DNA from: Armatimonadota bacterium
GTDB lineage: Bacteria > Armatimonadota > SYMT01
Direction of reading: 5' to 3'
DNA: 6,601 bases
Assembly (NCBI GenBank): GCA_020696885.1
Contig: JAJFMS010000199.1
Coordinates: forward strand, 1 to 6,601
Below, piece after piece: positions 1 to 5,662 of this stretch. The first letter of the stretch is position 1; each line of letters opens with the position of its first letter. The notes under the pieces were generated by a model. The model was not told the origin of the DNA and did no database searches. It saw only the letters and a program-made list of their open reading frames with translations. Made by a program: the position numbers and the translations under genes.

Positions 1-79
1 AGTGGTCAAAGACATCAGATGCTACTAACCGAATGGCAGAGGTGCCGCGCTACCACACCAGCGCGCCTGGATCTTTCTC
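1..79. other. Non-coding left edge, less GC-rich than the genes
   Basis: No credible gene was found in this stretch, which lies downstream of the acetyltransferase gene on the minus strand. It contains a six-pair inverted repeat, CGCGCT at 46-51 and AGCGCG at 60-65 with an eight-base loop. On the plus strand a pyrimidine-rich run follows at about 71-105, so it could be a weak terminator for a transcript entering from the left. Nothing comparable follows the hairpin on the minus strand. I tested the stretch for a tRNA on both strands and found no cloverleaf or T-loop consensus. A gene truncated by the left edge cannot be excluded, since a few codons are open on the plus strand. Confidence 0.4.
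46..65 (+). terminator. Possible weak terminator hairpin
   Basis: A perfect six-base inverted repeat (CGCGCT / AGCGCG) with an eight-base loop is followed on the plus strand by a C/T-rich stretch with several short T runs from about 71. The pairing is visible, but there is no uninterrupted T tract, so termination activity is inferred. It could serve a plus-strand transcript entering from outside the window, or simply be a chance GC-rich hairpin. Confidence 0.2.
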
Positions 80-706
80 TTACTCATTCTCATTCCCTTT
101 CTCGGTTTCCCCGCAACCCAGCAACCGCACCTCCTCCACCACCCCCGCGCCCTCCATCCGCCGGGAGAGCAGCGACCCCGCATGCTCCAGCAACCGGCGA
201 GCCGCGGTGTTCTCCGCCAGCATCACCGCCTTCCAGCGCCGGATCCCTACCGCGCGAGCCCGCTCGGCGAGGCATTGCACCAGAAGGCGCGCCACGCCCC
301 GGCCATGCCACTCGTCCGCCACGACGAAGGCGACCTCGGCCAGGTCCGGCTCGCCGCTCTCGCGGATGCACCGGGCGATGGCTACCGGGACGGCTACGCC
401 CTCCTGGATCACCGCCATCCCTAGCGCCAGGTGGTGATCGCCGTCCACGCGGCTCAGGTACTCCAGCTCCGCGGACGTGAGCCGATCCACCTGGTTGAGG
501 AACCGCTGGTAGCGCGACTTCCCGGACAGCCGCCCGAACGCTTCGGCCATCGCCTCCGCGTCGGATGGCTCGATCGCCCGGATGATGACCGGCGTGCCAT
601 CGGGCAGCGCGTGCGTCGGAACTGGTCCGGCCGGCCCCGGCTTGTCACTGCGGTGGCCGCCGAAGAGGCGGCCGAGCCGCTCGAGGATCTGGCGGACGTC
701 CAGCAC
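80..706 (-). CDS. GNAT-family N-acetyltransferase (Pat-like domain)
   Basis: Likely a cytoplasmic acetyl-CoA-dependent acetyltransferase of 208 residues; the acceptor (protein lysine or small molecule) is unknown. A lead of about 35 residues precedes the GNAT fold, which opens with LPDGTPVIIRAIEPSDAEAM (34-53). The following segment, LSGKSRYQRF (60-69), resembles the Pat-type protein acetyltransferase domain. The acetyl-CoA P-loop is HGRGVA at 134-139, a variant of Q/R-x-x-G-x-G/A with His in the first position. It is preceded by strand AEVAFVVADEW, and a C-terminal strand/helix AENTAARRLLEHAG (164-177) is typical of the family. The start is GTG: AAGGAG lies 7 bases upstream, inside the last codons of the preceding gene, whose TAG ends 4 bases before this start. 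Translational coupling with the thioredoxin-like gene is therefore likely. No cyclic-nucleotide or CoA-ligase domain is attached. The tail is short and polar. Confidence 0.88.
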   Translation of the reverse strand: MLDVRQILERLGRLFGGHRSDKPGPAGPVPTHALPDGTPVIIRAIEPSDAEAMAEAFGRLSGKSRYQRFLNQVDRLTSAELEYLSRVDGDHHLALGMAVIQEGVAVPVAIARCIRESGEPDLAEVAFVVADEWHGRGVARLLVQCLAERARAVGIRRWKAVMLAENTAARRLLEHAGSLLSRRMEGAGVVEEVRLLGCGETEKGNENE

Positions 707-710
707 CGGG

Positions 711-3059
711 CTACTCCTTCGCGCTGCCCGTCAGCAGCACTTCGCGGGGCGCGTCGCACACCTGGTCGTTGCAGGCCTGGTACCGGACCTTGAGCCGCGG
801 CCGGTCCTTCTCGGAACCGGGGAGCGCGCGCAGCTTCACCCGGACCAGCGTCTCGCCGGAGAACACCTGCACCGGCTGCGGCTCCCCGGTTACCCGGAGC
901 GGCTCGGGCGCCGGGTAGGTGATGCCCAGCAGCTTGAACGGTCCCTTTTCCAGCTCCACTCGCGTCGGGATCCGTCCGGCAACGCCGGGCCGGTCGGCGT
1001 TTACGTGCCAGCCCGAGGCGAGCCGCAGGCGGACCACCAGCTCCAGGTCCTGGCCGGGCCGGATCGCCGGCGGCACTCCTTCCAGCGTGGCGGTGACGGT
1101 GGTGCGGGCGGCGCGCGGAGGCTCCGCCTGGGCGTCCGGCACGAAGTAGGCCTGGGCCGCGGCAACCATCCCCGCCACCACGTGCGGGGTGCGCTTCATC
1201 TCAGTGGCCGCCGCGTCCAGCGTGCGCTGGGCCTTCTCCCGCAGGGCAGCATCGCTGGTGCGACGCCCGAGCTGCAGCAGCACCTGTGCCGCCATGCTCT
1301 GGCCGGACGGCACGGAGTCTTCCTCCACGTTGGCGCGCCGGGCGATGAGGCTCTCGTGGCCGCGAGGAGTCGAATCGAAGGTGCCGCGCGTCTCGTTCCA
1401 GAAGTCGTCCACCATCGTTCGCGCCAGGGTGCCGGCTTCCTTCAGCCAGCGCTCTTCTCCGGTGGCCCGGTGCAGCTCCAGCATCCCGGCGGCTACGAAG
1501 CTGTAGTCTTCCAGGAACACTTGCGGCTGTGTCTTCCCGGCACGGTAGGAGTGGCGCAGCTTGCCGTCCTTCCGCAGTTCCGCGAGGAGGAAGCGGGCGT
1601 TGGCCTCGGCCGCGTCCTTGTAGCGCACGTCCCCGGTGTGATCGTATGCGGCGGCGAGGGCCCGGAGCATCAGTCCATTCCAGTTCGCCAGGACCTTGTC
1701 GTCGACGCGTGGGCGGGAGCGCTTCTCCCGGGCTGCCTGGAGCCGGGTCTGGAGCTTCTCGAGCCGCGTACGCAGGGCGGCGGGGGAGAGCTTCAGCTCC
1801 TTTGCCCACTCGTCCAGTGACCGCGAGACCAGGTTCGGCACGCTTTTGCCCTGGACGGTGCCCGTGGGAGCGATGCCGTAGACCCGGCAGAACAGCGCGC
1901 CGTCCTCCGGGCCGAGCGCCGCGGTGACCTGGGAGGGCGTCCAGAGGTAGAACGCTCCCTCCTCGCGGCTGCCGTCCGCCGCCGTGCTCTCGGCGTCCAG
2001 CGAGCTCCAGAACGCGCCGGTGGAGCGGTCTCGCAGCTCTCGCAGCGCGAAGTCCAGCGTCTCGGTGCCGATGCGGGCAAACTCCTCCGTGCCGGTGTCG
2101 CGGTAGGCCTCCAGGTAGATCCAGGCCAGGAGCGCGTTGTCGTAGAGCATCTTCTCGAAGTGGGGCACCTGCCACTTCTCGTCCACGCTGTAACGATGGA
2201 AGCCGCCGCCGATCTGGTCGTAGATGCCTCCGCGCGCCATGCGGTCCAGCGTTAGGGTAACCGCGCGCAGAAGCCCGGCATCCGGCTTGCGGCGATGCTC
2301 CGCCAGCAGCACGGCCAGCCGCATCACCGGCGGGAACTTGGGGGCGCCGCCGAAGCCGCCGTACCGCTCGTCCAGGCCCTCCCGGATCTGCTTCGCGGCG
2401 CTCTGGGCGAGTTGCGGTGTCAGCGTGCCGGCCCGCGCCCGGGCGGTGGCCGTTTCCCCCACGCCGCGGGTGAGGCGGTCCGCTTGCTCTTCGATCTGCT
2501 TCCGCTTTCCCGGGTCCGCCCAGGCCGCGTGAACGTCCCGCAGCAACTCCGCGAACACGTCCCGGGGGAAGTAGGTGCCGCCATGGAACGGCTTCCCGTC
2601 CGGCGTGAGGAACGCGGAGAGCGGCCAGCCGCCGCGGCCGTTCAGCAGGAGCATGGCGGTCATGTAGAGGTCGTCCACGTCCGGGCGCTCTTCGCGGTCG
2701 ACCTTGATGCAGACGAACCGCTGGTTAAGCTGGTCCGCGATGCCGTCGTCGCGGAAGCTCTCGCGCTCCATCACGTGGCACCAGTGACAGGCGGAGTAGC
2801 CGACGGAGAGGAAGACCGGCTTCCCTTCCTTCTTCGCCTTCGCGAACGCTTCAGGACCCCACGGGTACCAGTCGACCGGATTGTCCTGGTGCTGCAGCAG
2901 GTAGGGGCTGGTAGAGCCCGCCAGGTGGTTGTGGCCTCCTGGGCGTGCCGGTGCGTCCTCCGCGGCCAGGCCGGCGTGGGCCACCAGGGTGGCCGCCAGC
3001 GCCGCCGCCGCTCCCAGGCGCCGCACGGCGCCGCTGATCGATTCCGTCCGCCGCTTCAT
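711..3059 (-). CDS. Secreted DUF255/SPATA20 (YyaL-type) thioredoxin-like protein with C-terminal DsbD-alpha-like domain
   Basis: 782 residues. Residues 1 to about 33 look like a Sec signal peptide: KRR near the N-terminus, hydrophobic [19 protein letters not shown], likely cleavage before EDAP. The DUF255 thioredoxin-like domain follows, with the family signatures [18 protein letters not shown] (51-68), a CHWC active-site-like motif at 91-94, [10 protein letters not shown] (120-129) and [20 protein letters not shown] (143-162). Next comes the alpha/alpha-barrel (six-hairpin glycosidase-like) part with [14 protein letters not shown] (277-290) and [12 protein letters not shown] (298-309). Residues from about 653 to 782 form a beta-rich domain like the N-terminal alpha domain of DsbD, with a Cys pair CNDQVC at 763-768. 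Plain members are usually near 650-700 residues and lack this tail. The family has no settled function; secretion plus two Cys pairs suggests periplasmic thiol-disulfide chemistry (inference). The ATG start has GGAGG six bases upstream. It lies 81 bases after the sigma gene and 4 bases before the acetyltransferase gene. Confidence 0.9.
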   Translation of the reverse strand: MKRRTESISGAVRRLGAAAALAATLVAHAGLAAEDAPARPGGHNHLAGSTSPYLLQHQDNPVDWYPWGPEAFAKAKKEGKPVFLSVGYSACHWCHVMERESFRDDGIADQLNQRFVCIKVDREERPDVDDLYMTAMLLLNGRGGWPLSAFLTPDGKPFHGGTYFPRDVFAELLRDVHAAWADPGKRKQIEEQADRLTRGVGETATARARAGTLTPQLAQSAAKQIREGLDERYGGFGGAPKFPPVMRLAVLLAEHRRKPDAGLLRAVTLTLDRMARGGIYDQIGGGFHRYSVDEKWQVPHFEKMLYDNALLAWIYLEAYRDTGTEEFARIGTETLDFALRELRDRSTGAFWSSLDAESTAADGSREEGAFYLWTPSQVTAALGPEDGALFCRVYGIAPTGTVQGKSVPNLVSRSLDEWAKELKLSPAALRTRLEKLQTRLQAAREKRSRPRVDDKVLANWNGLMLRALAAAYDHTGDVRYKDAAEANARFLLAELRKDGKLRHSYRAGKTQPQVFLEDYSFVAAGMLELHRATGEERWLKEAGTLARTMVDDFWNETRGTFDSTPRGHESLIARRANVEEDSVPSGQSMAAQVLLQLGRRTSDAALREKAQRTLDAAATEMKRTPHVVAGMVAAAQAYFVPDAQAEPPRAARTTVTATLEGVPPAIRPGQDLELVVRLRLASGWHVNADRPGVAGRIPTRVELEKGPFKLLGITYPAPEPLRVTGEPQPVQVFSGETLVRVKLRALPGSEKDRPRLKVRYQACNDQVCDAPREVLLTGSAKE
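714..719 (-). promoter_or_regulatory. Ribosome binding site AAGGAG that sets the GTG start of the acetyltransferase
   Basis: AAGGAG on the minus strand lies inside the final codons of the thioredoxin-like gene, just before its TAG stop, and 7 bases upstream of the GTG at 706-704. This supports the GTG start and suggests that ribosomes finishing the upstream gene re-initiate on the acetyltransferase. Confidence 0.75.
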
Positions 3060-3140
3060 CGTGGACCTCCGCGTTCACTACCGGAAGTATCCACTATCGC
3101 GCGCCGCTCACCCCACGGCGAGCAGTACGCGCGGGGGCAG
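3060..3140 (-). other. Short gap between sigma and thioredoxin-like genes, with a GC-rich stem-loop
   Basis: 81 bases separate the sigma stop codon from the next start. The gap holds an imperfect stem-loop: CGCCG (3102-3106) pairs with CGGCG (3116-3120), and an outer CGCG (3098-3101) pairs with CGCG (3128-3131) across a seven-base bulge. No T run follows it on the minus strand, so it is not a convincing intrinsic terminator and co-transcription of the two genes remains possible. GGAGG at 3067-3071 is the ribosome binding site of the thioredoxin-like gene. I saw no good -35/-10 pair. Confidence 0.35.
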
Positions 3141-4022
3141 TCAGCTCGAGAAGCCGAAGTCGTAGGGGTTGTTGCGCGCCTCCAGGTGCTTGCGCAGCTT
3201 GAGCAGGGCGCGGCGCTGGACCTGCCGCACCCCTTCCCGGGTGATGCGGAGGCGTTCCGCCAGGTCCGCGAGGGGCACCGTAACGCCGCCCAGCCCGAAT
3301 CGGGCTTCCAACACCAGGCGGTCCCGGGCCGGCAGGGTCTGGAGCAGCTCCTCCAGCTCTCCGGTCTGCTCCAGCGCAAGCAGCTCCGCTTCCGGCGCGG
3401 CACCGCGCGGATCGGCGACGTCCAGGGTGAGCGGCTCGCCCTCGTCCGTCACGGGTGCGTCCAGCGAGAGCGGCTCTGCCAGGCACTCCAACACCGCCTC
3501 GAGGCGCTTCGGTGAGATTCCGCAGGCTGCCGCCAGCTCTTCCGTGGTGGCGTCGCGGCCCAGCTCCGCTGCGAGCTGCTCGCGCAGCACGGCGGCTTTC
3601 CGCGCCGCGCCGCTCACATCCACCGGCAAGCGGATCAGGCGGCTCTGGCGGTCCAGCGCCCGAAGCACGCGCTGCCGGATCCAGTACGTGGCGTAGGTGC
3701 TGAAGCGGAATCCCTTCGCCGCGTCGAAGCGCTCCACCGCAATGCAGAGCCCGATCATTCCTTCCTGGATCAGGTCCTCGGAGTCCAGGTGCGTGCTGCC
3801 GTAGTTTCGAGCGATCGAGACTACCAGGGGGATATTGGCGCTCACCATCCGGTCGTAGGCGGCGCGGTCGCCCTCCTGTGCCTTCTGGGAGAGCCGCTTC
3901 TCCTGTCCGGCCGTTAGCTGCTCGCCGGAAGCCACATAATCCCAGCGCGGAAGCGCCTCTCGCTCGGTGGCCCGAGCCCGGCTGGTGGACCCCGCAGGGG
4001 TGGTTACTGCCAATTCAACCAT
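3141..4022 (-). CDS. RNA polymerase sigma-70 family factor, alternative (regions 1.2 to 4)
   Basis: 293 residues; directs RNA polymerase to a set of promoters. Region 1.2 is at about 30-60. Region 2 runs 58-128 and includes the core-binding stretch DLIQEGMIGLCIAVERFD (83-100) and GFRFSTYATYWIRQ (104-117). RLIRLPVDV (128-136) begins region 3. Region 4.2 (249-280) has a helix-turn-helix ending RITREGVRQVQRRALLKL. Region 1.1 is absent, so this is a group 2/3 factor rather than the primary sigma or an ECF sigma. At the position of E. coli sigma-70 Thr440 in region 2.4 there is Leu120, and Tyr113 replaces the first Trp of the melting pair; Gln117 (Gln437) is kept. Promoter choice may differ slightly from the primary sigma. 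The ATG start has GGGAG nine bases upstream. It is divergent from the ArsR/B12-domain regulator, a likely control partner, and may lead an operon with the thioredoxin-like and acetyltransferase genes. Confidence 0.93.
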   Translation of the reverse strand: MVELAVTTPAGSTSRARATEREALPRWDYVASGEQLTAGQEKRLSQKAQEGDRAAYDRMVSANIPLVVSIARNYGSTHLDSEDLIQEGMIGLCIAVERFDAAKGFRFSTYATYWIRQRVLRALDRQSRLIRLPVDVSGAARKAAVLREQLAAELGRDATTEELAAACGISPKRLEAVLECLAEPLSLDAPVTDEGEPLTLDVADPRGAAPEAELLALEQTGELEELLQTLPARDRLVLEARFGLGGVTVPLADLAERLRITREGVRQVQRRALLKLRKHLEARNNPYDFGFSS

Positions 4023-4040
4023 CGCTTCGATCTCCCTGGC

Positions 4041-4079
4041 CTCGTTTTACATCACTAACTCGTTATATCACGATGATGT
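4041..4079. repeat. Candidate operator: repeated CTCGTT...ATCAC elements and an ACATCA/TGATGT inverted repeat
   Basis: CTCGTT occurs at 4041-4046 and again 18 bases later at 4059-4064. Each copy is followed by ATCAC (4051-4055 after four bases; 4067-4071 after two). Within the second copy, ATCA-CGA-TGAT (4067-4077) is a small perfect inverted repeat, and ACATCA (4049-4054) with TGATGT (4074-4079) is a wider one. The spacing and position next to both -10 boxes make it a plausible binding site for the neighbouring ArsR/B12 regulator, able to affect both promoters. The protein-DNA pairing is inference. Confidence 0.4.
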
Positions 4080-4085
4080 TATTAT
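4077..4085 (+). promoter_or_regulatory. Extended -10 promoter element for the ArsR/B12 regulator
   Basis: TG, one base, then TATTAT gives an extended -10 with one mismatch to TATAAT. It would start transcription near 4092, about 34 bases before the ATG at 4126. No -35 box stands 16-18 bases upstream; the candidate operator lies there instead. Confidence 0.4.
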
Positions 4086-4086
4086 A
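4081..4086 (-). promoter_or_regulatory. Consensus -10 box (TATAAT) for the sigma gene
   Basis: A perfect TATAAT reads on the minus strand and would give a start near 4074, about 50 bases ahead of the sigma ATG. The region 17-19 bases upstream (CGAATA / TTCGAA) is a poor -35 match. It overlaps the plus-strand -10, so the two promoters would compete for polymerase. Confidence 0.45.
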
Positions 4087-4125
4087 TGTCTCCCAATCGG
4101 ACCTATTCGAAACCGGCGCTGTCAC

Positions 4126-5136
4126 ATGCGGAAGCGCACGCGGATAGAACGAACAGAGAGCGAGCTCTGCGAGTGGTGGGAGGCTTCCGTGGCGACCGAC
4201 GGCGTGGACGAGGCGTGGACCGGCCGGGGCGCGCCTGCCGTGGTGCGGGGAACCGGGGGGACGATCCTGCGGGAGCTGGCACTGGGGGAGAAGAGCGTTA
4301 CGGAGCTGGTCCAGGCTACCGGGATGAGCCAGCCCAACGTATCCAACCACCTGGGCCGGCTGCGCGACCGCGGATTGGTGGCGGGGGAGCGGCGGGGCCG
4401 GCAGATCGTCTACCGGCTGGCGAGCGCCGGGCTGGCGCACTTGATGCTCCTCCACGGCGAGCATCCGTCCGGGCCGGCGCCGCAGCCGGACCTGATCGCT
4501 GAGCAGTTCCTCCAGGCGGTGCTGACCTTACGCGAGGAAGAGCCCGTGCGGCTGGTGGATGGGGCGATGGCCGCCGGCCTGGAATGGCGCGACCTCTACC
4601 TGGGCGTCTTCGTTCCCACCCTCGAACGGATTGGCGATCTGTGGGAGCGGGGAGAGCTCACGGTGGCCAACGAGCACCTCATCACCGGAATCGTGCTGCG
4701 GCTGCTGCACCGGCTCTCCCTGGCCTTGCCGCCGGCCCCGGACGAACAGGCGCCCACCGCCATCGTGGGGTGCGTGGAGGGGGAGCTGCATTCAGTAGGC
4801 GGCCGGATGGTAGCGGACTTCCTGCTCGCCCGCGGCTGGCGCGCCTGGTATCTCAACGGCTACCTGCCCGCGGACTACCTGATGGAAGCGGTCCTGGCGC
4901 ACTCACCGGATGCGGTGGTGCTGTGCATCTCCATGGAGGAATGCACCGCCCACCTGGAGGCCACCGTCGCGCGGCTCCGGGAGTGCCGCGCCGGCGGGCG
5001 GCTGCCGCTCATCGTGGCCGGCGGGCGGTATTTCTCGGGTGGGCGGGTGCACCCGGGGCTCGATCTCTGCGGAACGGATATCGAAACCGTCACCGCGGAG
5101 CTGGATCGGATGGTGCGCGAGGCGCGGAAGGCCTGA
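4126..5136 (+). CDS. ArsR-type HTH transcriptional regulator with CarH-like cobalamin-binding (photo)sensory module
   Basis: 336 residues from the ATG. A winged helix-turn-helix of the ArsR type spans about 43-100 (recognition helix near SQPNVSNHLGRLRDRGLV, 68-85; wing GERRGRQIVYRL). It lacks the ELCV metal-binding Cys motif, so metal sensing is unlikely. Residues about 120-205 form a B12-binding_2 four-helix cap with W173, nine residues, then E183-H184: the W-x9-EH motif of CarH/LitR photoreceptors, where it shields the adenosyl group. Residues about 210-335 are a Rossmann-like cobalamin domain with E220-x-H222-x-x-G225 (His222 the expected lower axial ligand) and a later VAGG (297-300). In CarH/LitR the DNA-binding part is MerR-type; here it is ArsR-type. 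Expected role: DNA binding controlled by adenosylcobalamin and light, probably at its own divergent promoter with the sigma gene. No ribosome binding site precedes 4126; GTG at 4189 is an alternative start. Fold and ligand are strong calls; light response is inference. Confidence 0.88.
   Translation: MRKRTRIERTESELCEWWEASVATDGVDEAWTGRGAPAVVRGTGGTILRELALGEKSVTELVQATGMSQPNVSNHLGRLRDRGLVAGERRGRQIVYRLASAGLAHLMLLHGEHPSGPAPQPDLIAEQFLQAVLTLREEEPVRLVDGAMAAGLEWRDLYLGVFVPTLERIGDLWERGELTVANEHLITGIVLRLLHRLSLALPPAPDEQAPTAIVGCVEGELHSVGGRMVADFLLARGWRAWYLNGYLPADYLMEAVLAHSPDAVVLCISMEECTAHLEATVARLRECRAGGRLPLIVAGGRYFSGGRVHPGLDLCGTDIETVTAELDRMVREARKA
4178..4183 (+). promoter_or_regulatory. Possible ribosome binding site for an alternative GTG start of the B12 regulator
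   Basis: GGGAGG lies five bases before an in-frame GTG at 4189-4191, whereas the ATG at 4126 has no Shine-Dalgarno match. Several of the first codons after 4126 end in A (ATA, GAA, CGA, ACA), unlike the rest of the gene. A 315-residue product starting here would still contain the whole HTH and B12 module. The longer form would use a leader of about 34 bases from the predicted promoter. Confidence 0.4.
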
Positions 5137-5155
5137 CGTTCACGTGACCGCAAAG

Positions 5156-5211
5156 GGTTGTTGGTAGGTGCCGGATGGGGCCGGGAGCGAGTCCCGGTCC
5201 GACCAACGACC
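5156..5211. terminator. Long imperfect stem-loop between convergent genes
   Basis: The outer arms 5156-5167 and 5200-5211 pair over 12 positions with one mismatch and one G-T pair. The inner arms GGCCGGGA (5179-5186) and TCCCGGTC (5192-5199) pair over 8 positions around the loop GCGAG. The left arm carries an extra 11 bases (5168-5178) that include a second CCGG able to compete for the right arm. The position just after the regulator's stop fits a terminator, but the bases after it (GTTTGG) make only a weak T tract. Confidence 0.4.
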
Positions 5212-5224
5212 GTTTGGCTGTTGG

Positions 5225-5268
5225 GTATCCGTAGGGCGGGAGGTCTCTCGCCGCCCTGGTCAGGATAC
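5225..5268. terminator. Second stem-loop between convergent genes
   Basis: AGGGCGG (5233-5239) pairs with CCGCCCT (5251-5257). Inside it, GAG (5240-5242) pairs with CTC (5247-5249) around a four-base loop. An outer GTATCC (5225-5230) pairs with GGATAC (5263-5268) across small internal bulges. No T run follows on either strand. It may assist termination of the convergent transcripts or form part of a structured RNA. Confidence 0.35.
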
Positions 5269-5321
5269 GGTTTGCCCCTGCGCGAGGTGGTGCTTGGTCG
5301 AGGGACCGTAGGAAACCGCTG

Positions 5322-5336
5322 GACCCTAATAGGGTC
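5322..5336. repeat. Small perfect inverted repeat overlapping the hspR-like stop codon
   Basis: GACCCT (5322-5327) and AGGGTC (5331-5336) pair perfectly around AAT. The TAG stop of the hspR-like gene (5328-5326) falls in the right arm and loop as read on the minus strand. No T run follows, so it is at most a transcript-end or stability hairpin; chance is also possible. Confidence 0.3.
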
Positions 5337-5649
5337 GTCGATCCTCGATGGTAGGCACCGGCAGGCGCTGCTGCCGGAACTCTTCGAGCTCGATCTGCAA
5401 CTGGCCGATCTGCTCCAGCAGGCTCAGGATGATCTCCACCCCGGCCAGGTTCACACCCATGTCCTGGGTAAGCCGTTGGATCTGCCGCAGTCGCTCGATG
5501 TCCCAGTCGCTGTAGAGCCGGTTGCTGCCGCGGCGAGCGGGCTTCACCAGACCCGCGCGTTCGTACAGGCGCAGGGTCTGCGGGTGCATCCCCACCCGCT
5601 CGGCCGCGATGCTGATCACGTAAGACGGATCTCGGTTGAAATCTGACAT
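5326..5649 (-). CDS. hspR: MerR-family heat-shock regulator, HspR-like
   Basis: 107 residues. A MerR-type HTH spans about 9-60, with [20 protein letters not shown] (10-29), [10 protein letters not shown] and [16 protein letters not shown]. The phrase YVIS-(I/V)-AA...GMHxQTLRxYER-GLV is the recognisable HspR signature. A leucine/glutamine-rich helix (70-95) that could dimerise follows, then a short tail ending [13 protein letters not shown]. No cysteines are present, so a redox or metal-sensing MerR is unlikely. HspR represses dnaK-operon promoters and depends on DnaK as co-repressor in actinobacteria; a similar role is expected here. Start: ATG with GGAGG five bases upstream in the 13-base gap after dnaJ, indicating co-transcription with dnaJ. 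Its operator would lie upstream of the operon, outside this window. Confidence 0.87.
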   Translation of the reverse strand: MSDFNRDPSYVISIAAERVGMHPQTLRLYERAGLVKPARRGSNRLYSDWDIERLRQIQRLTQDMGVNLAGVEIILSLLEQIGQLQIELEEFRQQRLPVPTIEDRRPY

Positions 5650-5662
5650 CGCATCCTCCGAA

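Larger units (their letters stand above)
4023..4125. promoter_or_regulatory. AT-rich divergent promoter region between the sigma gene and the ArsR/B12 regulator
   Basis: The 103 bases between the two divergent starts contain a sharply AT-rich core (about 4045-4090) in an otherwise GC-rich window. On the minus strand there is a perfect TATAAT. On the plus strand an extended -10, TG-T-TATTAT, overlaps it. No good -35 box exists for either, which is common for activated or extended -10 promoters. A repeated element lies beside the -10 boxes. The sequence is visible; promoter activity and operator function are inferred. Confidence 0.6.
5137..5325. other. Intergenic region between convergent genes, rich in stem-loops
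   Basis: No gene is visible in these 189 bases. Two strong stem-loops (5156-5211 and 5225-5268) lie between the 3' ends of the B12 regulator and the hspR-like gene. Neither is followed by a good T run on either strand. They may act together as a bidirectional transcription barrier, or belong to a small structured RNA; the sequence alone does not decide. Confidence 0.4.

Noticed and set aside
1..70. A tRNA-like look on the minus strand (GGCGCGC ... TGGTAGCGC)
   Set aside because: The D arm and anticodon arm do not pair, and no T-loop consensus (GGTTCGAATCC-like) is present.
22..105. TACTAAC followed by a pyrimidine tract, resembling a yeast intron branch point
   Set aside because: All other features are bacterial; the match is seven bases and has no splice-site context.
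582..1820. A long open frame of 412 codons on the plus strand
   Set aside because: It is antisense to the DUF255 gene, matches no recognisable family, and is a usual by-product of high GC content.
2295..3515. A 406-codon open frame on the plus strand
   Set aside because: It runs antisense across the DUF255 start, the intergenic gap and the sigma gene. The composition is Arg/Gly/Gln-rich shadow sequence, and both minus-strand genes are well supported by family motifs and ribosome binding sites.
3967..4125. An N-terminal extension of the B12 regulator to an ATG at 3967
   Set aside because: It would overlap the start of the divergent sigma gene and run through the AT-rich promoter region; the extra residues resemble nothing.
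4126..4425. Metal-responsive ArsR repressor as the role of the HTH
   Set aside because: The ELCV-type Cys motif and other metal-binding Cys/His sets are absent, and the sensory function is better explained by the cobalamin module.
4756..5130. Corrinoid protein of a methyltransferase or methionine synthase as an alternative identity
   Set aside because: An N-terminal HTH is fused to it, the motif is ExHxxG instead of DxHxxG, and the cap has W-x9-EH, all pointing to the regulator branch.
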